A stretch of 64,000 nucleotides of DNA from Comamonadaceae bacterium. Its GTDB lineage: Bacteria > Pseudomonadota > Gammaproteobacteria > Burkholderiales > Burkholderiaceae_C. Under the pieces are notes generated by a model. That model was not told the origin of the DNA. It did no database searches and saw only the letters and a program-made list of their open reading frames with translations. The stretch is from NCBI GenBank assembly GCA_015999985.1, contig JAECRA010000004.1, positions 1-64,000 of the forward strand, given 5' to 3'. How positions within the stretch are numbered: the stretch's first letter is position 1; every line of letters begins with the position of its first letter. Position numbers and translations under genes: made by a program. This document shows, piece after piece, positions 56,904 through 64,000 of the stretch.

Positions 56904-58103
56904 CTACTGAATCGCACCTGCGGCGTGAAGCTGGTCAATCTTTTCCTGGTCATAGCCAAGACTTTCTGAAAGCACTTCTTTCGTATGTTGACCAAGGACA
57001 GGCGGACTGCTGAAGCTGGTGCTATTGGTGTCACTGAACTTGATGGGAACGCCGGGCATTCGGACACTGCCTCCGCTTGCCAATTGCACTTCGACAACCA
57101 TGTCTCTCGCAATCACCTGCGGATCGGTGGTTGCTTGTTCGAAGTCATTGACAGGGGCGCACGGAACTCGTGCAGCGGCAAGCTTTTCCAGCCAGTAGCC
57201 ATTGGGGTGTTTCAACACCTCCTCCCCCACAATCGCCTCTATAAGCGCCTTATCGGCGTAGCGTGCCGGCTGCTTCTTATAAGCGGGACTCGCGAGCTCG
57301 GGACGATCGATGACTGTCAAAAGTTTCTCGAAAAATGCGTCGCCAATGCATGCGATGACCAGATAGCCGTCGCTCGACTTGAAGGTGTTGTAGGGGACAT
57401 GCACAAAGTGTCCGTTGCCAATCCTCTCAGGGACGTGCCCCGACATCAGATGCATAGTTGCCATGTAGTTGAGCAGGGAGATCTGCGCATCAAGCATGGA
57501 GACATCTACATGCTGGCCCCTGCCCGTGACACTTCGCGCCTGAAGTGCAGCGAGCACGCCCATGGCCCCAAAGATGCCTCCGCCTAGGTCGCCAATGGCG
57601 ATTCCAGAACGTACAGGTGGCTGGTCGGGAAATCCAGTGATGGACATGCCGCCTCCCATTGCCTGAACCACTTGATCAAATGCTGGTCGATTGGCTCCCG
57701 GTCCGTATCCACCGAATCCAGTGACCGAGCAAGTGATGATGCGGGCATTGACTTTAACGAGGTCTTCGTAATGGATGCCAAGACGCTTGGTCACGCCTAC
57801 AGCAAAATTATCGAAAACCACGTCTGCCTCTCGGACCAAGTCCATGAACACTTCGCGACCTTGCGCTGATTTGAGGTCAATGGCGACACTCTTCTTACTT
57901 CTGTTCAGCGTCAGAAAATAGGCGCCCATCCCATGACGAGAGTAGTTTTCGTCCGTGGCCAGTAGCTCACGCGTTCCTTCTCCTGAACCGGGTGGCTCCA
58001 CCTTAATCGTGCTTGCACCCAGGTCCGTCAGCATCATGGTGCCGTAGGGACCCGAAAGCATGTGAGTAAGGTCAAGAACTTTGATACCTTCAAGCGGGGC
58101 CAT
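56904..58103 (-). CDS. CaiB/BaiF family CoA-transferase, module 2
   Basis: A 399-residue family III CoA-transferase. The N-terminal VLDLTHMLSGPYGTMMLTDLGASTIKVE, RSKKSVAIDLKSAQG and the catalytic aspartate region PAFDQVVQAMGGG are visible. Together with the lyase and LeuCD paralogues it would form a hydration, CoA activation and cleavage path. Gene order differs from module 1: here the lyase lies downstream of the transferase, there upstream. Confidence 0.9.
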   Translation of the reverse strand: MAPLEGIKVLDLTHMLSGPYGTMMLTDLGASTIKVEPPGSGEGTRELLATDENYSRHGMGAYFLTLNRSKKSVAIDLKSAQGREVFMDLVREADVVFDNFAVGVTKRLGIHYEDLVKVNARIITCSVTGFGGYGPGANRPAFDQVVQAMGGGMSITGFPDQPPVRSGIAIGDLGGGIFGAMGVLAALQARSVTGRGQHVDVSMLDAQISLLNYMATMHLMSGHVPERIGNGHFVHVPYNTFKSSDGYLVIACIGDAFFEKLLTVIDRPELASPAYKKQPARYADKALIEAIVGEEVLKHPNGYWLEKLAAARVPCAPVNDFEQATTDPQVIARDMVVEVQLASGGSVRMPGVPIKFSDTNSTSFSSPPVLGQHTKEVLSESLGYDQEKIDQLHAAGAIQ

Positions 58104-58147
58104 GGTCGATCTCTCTCTCTTGGGTTGGACGCAGTAGTCGCTGACGC

Positions 58148-58879
58148 TCAGGCGATGACAGGCAGTGCAAACTCATCCACGTGTCCGTGCGCACTGACCG
58201 CGACAGACTCGGGCGGCAACTCAACCTTGAAGTGCCGCTTCAATACATCGGCAATGAGTTCGTAGCAGGAGCCAACTCGAACGACCTTCATGGTCTCGAA
58301 GTTGATCAGAGTCGCCGAGCGCTTGTACGTGTGGTACTTGCGCAGCCCGTAGTCGATCGTGACATCTGCAATCGCCCTCAATTCGGGCTGAATGTCTTCC
58401 ACGCGAAACTTTGTGCCCGTTCCGGTCAGATTCGCTGAGGAGCCGAACAGCGGATGGTTCTCCTCTCTACTCAGGCGGCAGATCTCCGCATGAAACGGAC
58501 CAGCATTCACCAGCATCGCCAGCGTTCCACCGGCCGTGCTTCCCACCAGCGAATCTGGATCAATCTCACGCATCAACGGATGGTCAGCGCGGTAAGGTGC
58601 GATGGGGCCGATCGGCAGGTTGTAGTCCTGCGTGATCGCTTCGATCATTTCCTGCTTTCTAGTGTCCAGAATCTGCAGCTCGCGTTGGGTCTCCATGTCG
58701 CAGATGAGGGCGTTGCGCTTGTGACCACCCCTCTCTTTGGTCTTGAAGATGCGCTTGAGCGACTCTTTGGATCCACCAATCATGGAGTAGCCGACATCCA
58801 CGGGGAATATCACGATACCCCCATTTTTTGCCACGTCGAATGCACGGCGAGCGTCGCCGGCGATGTCAAGAATAGCCAT
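58148..58879 (-). CDS. Divergent Sua5/YciO/YrdC-fold protein inside a catabolic operon
   Basis: A 243-residue YrdC-fold protein. The strand GGIVIFPVDVGYSMIGG corresponds to the GGVVAYPTDTVYGLG-type motif of Sua5/YrdC, with PVDVGYS where TsaC has PTDTVYG. KTKERGGHKRNALIC replaces the KxRPxxKPL nucleotide-binding motif. FGSSANLTGTG corresponds to the SANxSG motif. The key motifs are altered, so it is unlikely to be the threonylcarbamoyl-AMP synthase. It lies 10 bp downstream of the Bug gene and 44 bp upstream of caiB. Start at 58879 has AAAGGA upstream. Role unknown. Confidence 0.8.
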   Translation of the reverse strand: MAILDIAGDARRAFDVAKNGGIVIFPVDVGYSMIGGSKESLKRIFKTKERGGHKRNALICDMETQRELQILDTRKQEMIEAITQDYNLPIGPIAPYRADHPLMREIDPDSLVGSTAGGTLAMLVNAGPFHAEICRLSREENHPLFGSSANLTGTGTKFRVEDIQPELRAIADVTIDYGLRKYHTYKRSATLINFETMKVVRVGSCYELIADVLKRHFKVELPPESVAVSAHGHVDEFALPVIA

Positions 58880-58889
58880 AACAGTCCTT

Positions 58890-59885
58890 TCAGTTGGTAG
58901 GTTTCGGTGCAAGCTTTGCGTTACCAAAGATGGGGCCCCATCGCTCGCGCTCTCTTTGAAGAAGCATGTCTGTGCTCTTCGAAGTAGTGCTCAGGGCTTC
59001 GAACCCCATCTTTGATAGTTGATCCCGGAAGGCAGGCGTGCGGGCAATCTCTGCAACTTCCTCTTCGAGACGATTCACGATGACTTTCGGTGTCTTCGCA
59101 GGCACCATTAGCAAGTAGCGGCTGCTCATATCGACACTCGGCAGACCCGCCTCGGCCATGGAAGGAACTTCAGGTGCAAGAGATGTTCTCTCTTTGCTAG
59201 TGATGGCGAACAGCTTCAATCTTCCAGCTGCCGCATACGCCTGAACTGAAGACAGCGTGAACATGCCAATCTGGACATGGCCAGCAACCACATCGGCAAG
59301 CGCGGGACCATTTCCTTTGTAGGCGATCTCGTTGAGCTCCACTTTGGCAGCCCGGCTGAACAGCGTAGCGGCTAGATCGTGAGGTGTTCCCAGTCCCGAG
59401 GTCGCCAGCGTGACGGCACCGGGTTGACTGCGAGCCAACCCAACGAGTTCTGCGATGTCCTTCGCTGCAACTGAAGGATGAGCCACCAAAACTATCGGAG
59501 CTGAAGCAAAGAAGGAGATGGGCGTCAGATCATTTCGGACATCAAACTTCAAATTTGGATAGATCAGAGGAAATATGCCAACGGTATCTGCATTGACGAG
59601 CAGGGTGTACCCATCGGGTTCCGAGCGAACAACCTGCTCAGTGCCAACCGCACTGCCCGCCCCGCCCTTGTTCTCTACAACCACCGGCTGACCGAGGCGA
59701 GTTTTCAAGTAATCTGCAAACACGCGGGACACGGTGTCGGTCCCGCCGCCCACAGAGAATGGAATGACAAGCTTGACCGGCCGCTTGGGGTACCCCGTCT
59801 CTGCTACTGCAGCCGATGCGCCAATAGCACCCGCCAGCAATGTCAGGACTACCCTAACTGCGACTAATCGCCGGTTCATCATCAT
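58890..59885 (-). CDS. Bug/TctC family periplasmic receptor, module 2
   Basis: A 331-residue periplasmic receptor; signal peptide ends ASAAVAETGYP. Blocks KLVIPFSVGGGTDTVSR, VVVENKGGAGSAVGTE and IAYKGNGPALADVVAGHV are typical. Three consecutive ATG codons follow GGAG; 59885 is the first with ideal spacing, but 59897 is also in frame. First gene of the module 2 operon, divergent from lysR. Confidence 0.9.
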   Translation of the reverse strand: MMMNRRLVAVRVVLTLLAGAIGASAAVAETGYPKRPVKLVIPFSVGGGTDTVSRVFADYLKTRLGQPVVVENKGGAGSAVGTEQVVRSEPDGYTLLVNADTVGIFPLIYPNLKFDVRNDLTPISFFASAPIVLVAHPSVAAKDIAELVGLARSQPGAVTLATSGLGTPHDLAATLFSRAAKVELNEIAYKGNGPALADVVAGHVQIGMFTLSSVQAYAAAGRLKLFAITSKERTSLAPEVPSMAEAGLPSVDMSSRYLLMVPAKTPKVIVNRLEEEVAEIARTPAFRDQLSKMGFEALSTTSKSTDMLLQRERERWGPIFGNAKLAPKPTN

Positions 59886-59968
59886 CGTTGTCTCCATGTT
59901 TTTATTCCAATGAGAGCAATGATAGAAAGCATGAACCGCAAAGAAAAGCTTATTATTCTTATTGATTG

Positions 59969-59980
59969 ATTTGAAAATCG
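59969..59980. promoter_or_regulatory. Palindrome in the lysR/Bug divergent region
   Basis: GATTT-GA-AAATC (59969-59980) is a short perfect inverted repeat in an AT-rich stretch between the divergent receptor and lysR genes. It is a candidate regulator site or promoter element for module 2; evidence is position and symmetry only. Confidence 0.3.
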
Positions 59981-60092
59981 TATCTGCAAATATCTTTGGC
60001 GATGCTGGGTTTCCGCTCAAACCGTGAGACGGATACGTTCACACTGACCATCGAACGATTCGCTCATTTTCCGAACTCAATAGGTCACTGCT

Positions 60093-61001
60093 ATGCATTA
60101 CACGCTCAGACAGTTACGTGCCGCCCAGGCTGTGGCACACCATGGAAGCTTTCGCCGCGCGGCCGACGCCGTTTCGCTTTCGCAGCCCGCTTTGTCTCTA
60201 GCGGTGAGTGAACTGGAAGGCGTGCTCGGCGTGACTTTGTTTGACAGGACTTCTAGGATGGTTCGGCCAACCGTGGTTGGCGAAGCCTTCTTCTCAAGCC
60301 TCGGACGTTCGCTGAGCAACTTGGATGCTCTGGTCAAAGAGGTTGGAATGATTGCGCAATCGCGGCGCGGCCAAGTGGTGATTAGCAGCATTGCATCAGT
60401 AGCGGGAAGGCTGATGCCCAACGTGCTGATGGAGTGCGCAAACCAGTTCCCAGAAGTCGAACTCACGTTGAGAGACGATGTGGCGTCCAGAGTCGTCGAA
60501 GTGGTGCGCTATGGCGAAGCAGACTTTGGCATCGTCGCAAAAGTGGAGGGTTCCCTGCCCGAGGATTTGATCTTTGAGAAGATCGTCGAAGAACCGTTCT
60601 ATCTGGTTTGCGTCAAGAATCACCGGCTGGCACGCAAACGGAGCGTGATGTGGTCGGAACTCGACAATGAGAGCTATGTTTCATTCACTACCGCTAGTGG
60701 GGCGAACGCTGTTGCGGACCAGCAAGTGCTTCTAAGCGGCGTCAAATTCTCTCGGGTCTTCTCTGCATCGCAGCTTTCTACCGTGCACGCGATGCTGGAA
60801 GCACCCCTCGGTATTGGAATTCTTCCGCGCCTTGGCTTACCCACCGAACATCATCCCAATTTGACTTACCGACCCCTGGTCCGTCCTGTTTTGAATCGCA
60901 CCTTAGGAGTCGTGCGGAGAAAGGACCGTTCGTACTCGCCCGCTGCAGCTGCGGTCAAAGACATCTTGATGTCGGTCGCGCGGGCCAAAGTACGCAAATA
61001 G
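60093..61001 (+). CDS. LysR family transcriptional regulator, module 2
   Basis: A 302-residue LysR-type regulator. HTH region MHYTLRQLRAAQAVAHHGSF and SLSQPALSLAVSELEGVLG, followed by LFDRTSRMV; a typical effector-binding domain follows. It is divergent from the Bug receptor and is the likely regulator of module 2. It is unlike the LysR at 16468-17478 beyond family features. Confidence 0.92.
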   Translation: MHYTLRQLRAAQAVAHHGSFRRAADAVSLSQPALSLAVSELEGVLGVTLFDRTSRMVRPTVVGEAFFSSLGRSLSNLDALVKEVGMIAQSRRGQVVISSIASVAGRLMPNVLMECANQFPEVELTLRDDVASRVVEVVRYGEADFGIVAKVEGSLPEDLIFEKIVEEPFYLVCVKNHRLARKRSVMWSELDNESYVSFTTASGANAVADQQVLLSGVKFSRVFSASQLSTVHAMLEAPLGIGILPRLGLPTEHHPNLTYRPLVRPVLNRTLGVVRRKDRSYSPAAAAVKDILMSVARAKVRK

Positions 61002-61197
61002 AAAGACGGCCTCTCCACCCAATGCCGGTGAACTTTGTACCTTCATGCACCCAGAAGAACCCGGGCGAGAGAGGCCCCCGGCGCAACGGAGTTTGCCTCT
61101 TTCAACCTACCTTGCTCGCCATGCCAAGCTCAAGCCACGGAACACATTCTTTCGATGGACAATCCTGTTGAGTTCAGCAAGCTGTTCACGCCGCATG

Positions 61198-62472
61198 TCA
61201 TGGGCGCCAATGAAAAAACTCAGCATCCTGCATGGCACGCGGGGTCTGAGAGACGAAAAGCACCAGCCTCTGGCCGTCGGTGAAATAAGGGTCTTCTGCC
61301 AAGTTAGTGCGAGGTTGATCCTGGCTCGCAGGGCCTACACCCGGCACGTACCCCCATCGCATCACGTTGCTGGTCATCAGCATGTCTTGCAGCAAGTAAT
61401 CTCGCGATTCATCCACATCAGGATCGATCACATGGGTGGTCAGCGTAGGTGAGTGGGTGGTGACTTTCACTCCTATATCCCGACTGATTTGGCCTATCCA
61501 TACCGGAGTGTTGTTCACCTGAATCGGCGTCAGCCAGAGACGCAAGTGATTGCGTTGCGAAATGCTGGAGCGTGCACGCTGCATGGCGAAATCCTGGGGA
61601 CGACCTTCAAAATGCAGCGCACTGACGGGCGAGTTGCGGTAACTGTTACCGAAGATATACGCACCTACCATACGGCTGACGCTTGAGGCGTTGATGGTTT
61701 CGGTGAAGTCCCAGCCGGCACGCACAAGAGACACCAACACATCATGTTCGGAACCCACCATCACCAAGTTAAGCGGATCTCCTTGTGCGTTGCCGTTGAG
61801 GTTGGTCGTGCAACACGGAAGCTTTTGCAATTCGGTCCCAAGCGAATTCAGTCCAACTTGAACGTGGCGAGCCGACGGATAAAGCCGATCCGCTTGAAGT
61901 GTCTGGTAGTCAAACCGACCACTGGGTTGCTCCCTTGCAAAATCGAAGCGCAGCACATGCCCGGCACCTAACAGTTCGACGTTGATCAGCTTTATGCCAC
62001 GTGTGAGGTTGGTATAGACGAACCCACTCACAGTTTCATTCGGTGCGACGTGCACCTTGATCTGGCGCTCGACGAGCTTGCGCTCAATCTGATCAGAGGA
62101 CCCCGCGGAGCGAAAGAGGTGCGCCGTTTCACGGGCCGAATAGAAGTCGCGATCCATGAATACCGGCATGAACCAATAGGGGCGAGCGCTGCGATTCTCA
62201 ATACGAACCCAGACGGGCTGAACACCTCGGTCAGCCATGGCGAGACCGAAACTACCTGCGCTTTCTTCATCGCGCAGCGCTGCCACACTCACAGTCACAT
62301 GCTCGCGCGTTGATGACTGGCGGCTTGCTCGTTCCATGAAGCTGGCTTCAGCTTGCCCCTGGTCCATGGGAGCGACATCGCTTTTGACACGATCCCCTGC
62401 TCCCGCACAAGCCGATAGAAGTGAAATGAAGAGCACACTCAAAATGACTCGCAAGACACTGCTACCCTTCAT
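61198..62472 (-). CDS. Lipoprotein with an LssY C-terminal domain
   Basis: A 424-residue predicted lipoprotein; the lipobox LLSAC puts the acylated cysteine at residue 22. The C-terminal half matches LssY_C: a W-containing start (VRAGWDFTETI), FEGRPQDFAMQRAR, NHLRLWLTP, TPVWIGQISRDIGVK and THVIDPDVDESRDYLL. In LssY-type proteins this domain usually follows a phosphatase/membrane region; here it follows only an extracytoplasmic N-terminal domain. ATG at 62472 fits the signal peptide. Function unknown. Confidence 0.82.
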   Translation of the reverse strand: MKGSSVLRVILSVLFISLLSACAGAGDRVKSDVAPMDQGQAEASFMERASRQSSTREHVTVSVAALRDEESAGSFGLAMADRGVQPVWVRIENRSARPYWFMPVFMDRDFYSARETAHLFRSAGSSDQIERKLVERQIKVHVAPNETVSGFVYTNLTRGIKLINVELLGAGHVLRFDFAREQPSGRFDYQTLQADRLYPSARHVQVGLNSLGTELQKLPCCTTNLNGNAQGDPLNLVMVGSEHDVLVSLVRAGWDFTETINASSVSRMVGAYIFGNSYRNSPVSALHFEGRPQDFAMQRARSSISQRNHLRLWLTPIQVNNTPVWIGQISRDIGVKVTTHSPTLTTHVIDPDVDESRDYLLQDMLMTSNVMRWGYVPGVGPASQDQPRTNLAEDPYFTDGQRLVLFVSQTPRAMQDAEFFHWRP

Positions 62473-62519
62473 CCATTCAATTACAGGCGCGGCGTACCGC
62501 CCTCTAAAAACCAGGCCCC

Positions 62520-62951
62520 TCATTGATTGACTCTGGGAAGCGCGCATTGCAAGGCCTCCTGCTCACCTGCACCTCTGCCACAAGCCAAATGGTTTTGTAG
62601 TTCAAGCACACGCGTACGCGTCAACCTGGTCAGGCAGTCATTCACTTGCATGGCGTGCATACTCCCTCCCGACGAACGCACTGCCGAAAATGCGCATTCA
62701 CTATCCCGGAAGCTCATCCATTTTCGCTCGGTATCTACGAGCAACGCTTTGGCCTGGGAATCGCTTCTCAGCCGATCTTGCATGCGTCGGTACAGTGAAT
62801 TGAGCTCGTCGTCTGCTGCTTTGAGCGAATTGGCTGAACATTCGTTCAGCTGCGCCTGAGTCTGAGCTCTTTCGTAACACATGTCCGTAGAAGCCTGAGC
62901 TGATGCAGTGAACAGCAGCAACAAGGCAAATGCAGCCGGGATTTTTAGCAT
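62520..62951 (-). CDS. LprI/DUF1311 family secreted protein
   Basis: A 143-residue exported protein; signal peptide ends ASAQAS. The Cys-rich LprI core is visible: MCYERAQTQAQLNECSANSLKAADDELNSLYRR is the typical first half, then TERKWMSFRDSECAF and a later Cys pair. In mycobacteria LprI inhibits lysozyme; elsewhere the function is unclear. It is 47 bp upstream of the LssY lipoprotein gene, same strand, likely co-transcribed. Confidence 0.88.
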   Translation of the reverse strand: MLKIPAAFALLLLFTASAQASTDMCYERAQTQAQLNECSANSLKAADDELNSLYRRMQDRLRSDSQAKALLVDTERKWMSFRDSECAFSAVRSSGGSMHAMQVNDCLTRLTRTRVLELQNHLACGRGAGEQEALQCALPRVNQ

Positions 62952-63205
62952 GGGTAATCTTTCGATAAATATGAGAATTTAGGCCAATACCTCGCCTAGT
63001 CGGAAAGCTATGACAGCAGATACGCTAAGCGAATACTGCTACACGCAAGTGACGTAAATGCTTGAGCGCGAGTGCACGCATTTACGCGACGAACGAGACA
63101 AGCCACATAGGCGAGGGTGAAAAAGCAGGTATCAAATTTTCCAACTTCGATTGACGCAAAGCAAGCGATCACTGCCATGGGCAGGAACCGCCTGCGGCAT
63201 GTACG

Positions 63206-63718
63206 TCAGCGCATGTCAAGTTGACCTGGTTCAGACGGGCCGTCGTCATCTGGGTCATCCACCAAGCAACCTGTGCCATGGCAGCCGTCATACCCACTAT
63301 TCGAATTCTCTCGAGGGGGAGAGCTACTCGACGAGGCTGCAGCACCCAGGATTGCGCCCAGTACTAAACCGCCAATCACAGCGCCAGCATCGTTGCCTCG
63401 CGAGTCGTAGTGGCGTGCATCTTCATCGTAAGTGTCGCCGCGGCCATGGTGATAACCACCTACGTCAGCAAACGTGCCAGCACAACCATCACCCACCCAT
63501 ATGTACCCGCTACGCGGGTTGTATCCCCACGTGCGATTCAAGATGCAGGAACTGCTGGAAATTTGATGGATCAGTTGGGGACGCGAGAGATCTCGAGCTG
63601 AACACTCGGTGTATTGGTAGTCGCGTGATCTGCACTCCACGGTAGTCTGGGCCATGGCGTCCGCAGGATGAAGAATGGCACCCACAACTAGAGCGGCCAT
63701 CGTATACAAACTTCGCAT
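63206..63718 (-). CDS. DUF3011-like exported cysteine-containing protein
   Basis: A 170-residue secreted protein. Signal peptide ends DAMAQTT. The mature N-terminus has the DUF3011 pattern: VECRSRDYQYTEC, ISSSSC, TWGYNP, IWVGDGCAGTF. A glycine-rich segment (GAVIGGLVLGAILGAA, 113-128) resembles a glycine-zipper/membrane helix, and the C-terminus is Asp-rich. AGGAG precedes the ATG at 63718. Function unknown; same strand as the LprI and LssY genes. Confidence 0.8.
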   Translation of the reverse strand: MRSLYTMAALVVGAILHPADAMAQTTVECRSRDYQYTECSARDLSRPQLIHQISSSSCILNRTWGYNPRSGYIWVGDGCAGTFADVGGYHHGRGDTYDEDARHYDSRGNDAGAVIGGLVLGAILGAAASSSSSPPRENSNSGYDGCHGTGCLVDDPDDDGPSEPGQLDMR

Positions 63719-64000
63719 ATTCACTCCTATCTTTGATACCTGCATCACTAAAAGTGATGTTGAAAATCTACGCACAGAGGTCAATTTACACCGTGCGCGT
63801 GACCATCAAGTACGAAGACCGCCATCGCCGTTGCCTCTGCTCCGGTACTCGACATTGCCGCCACACTGAAGCGTTTGAGGTGCCCGCAAGATAGCGCCAT
63901 CGGGGCGCGGTCGGGGTGGAATCATACTCACTAGACGTTCATGGATCCATATGGATTTCTTATCGCTCGATCAGAACAATTAACTTCAATGTAAGGGAGC

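Overview
The window is bacterial chromosomal DNA, GC-rich by eye (roughly 60%), with dense short-gap operons. Gene content points to a betaproteobacterium of the Burkholderiales, most likely Comamonadaceae: three orphan Bug/TctC-type periplasmic receptors, several family III CoA-transferases, LysR and HutC-type regulators, an alr-lplT divergent pair, an IPTL-CTERM surface protein and characteristic extragenic repeats. Genus was not determined. No rRNA, tRNA, CRISPR array, prophage or intact insertion sequence was recognised.

Layout. 0-11.9 kb: GMC oxidoreductase, aldehyde dehydrogenase, argG, a candidate structured RNA, a Tat-type DODA dioxygenase, a TauE exporter, alr/lplT, an EamA exporter and glutathione peroxidase. 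11.9-18.4 kb: a peptide or gamma-glutamyl catabolic island (M20 peptidase, gamma-glutamyltransferase, class III aminotransferase) with a divergent LysR regulator and a Bug receptor. 18.7-28.9 kb: glcF/glcE without glcD, an exported hydrolase, mtnN, fadD, and a pnt transhydrogenase operon carrying an inserted lipoprotein gene. 29-33.4 kb: NUDIX hydrolase, a second TauE exporter, mnmA, a VIT-type transporter and a SLAC1/TehA-type channel. 33.5-40.5 kb: a sulfate assimilation locus (two sbp genes, a 32-residue membrane mini-protein, an EpsC-type serine acetyltransferase, cysTWA) with a matching A-rich motif ahead of each sbp. 40.5-41.7 kb: a non-coding, nested, nearly palindromic repeat of about 0.95 kb.

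41.7-61 kb is the most unusual part. Two paralogous catabolic modules each encode an aconitase-family LeuCD dehydratase, an HMG-CoA-lyase-type enzyme, a CaiB/BaiF CoA-transferase and a Bug receptor, with their own regulator (GntR or LysR). The shared logic is hydration of an unsaturated dicarboxylate, CoA activation and C-C cleavage, as in a citramalate-type route. Module 1 adds a flavin monooxygenase, a maleate-isomerase-like protein and an isochorismatase-fold protein lacking the catalytic cysteine. Module 2 adds a divergent Sua5/YrdC-fold protein. Between them lies a three-gene operon for a small IPTL-CTERM surface protein and two glycosyltransferases, one of the GT10 fucosyltransferase type.

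61-64 kb holds secreted or lipid-anchored proteins (LssY_C lipoprotein, LprI-like protein, DUF3011 protein). Functional calls are from reading translated motifs; no database search was run.
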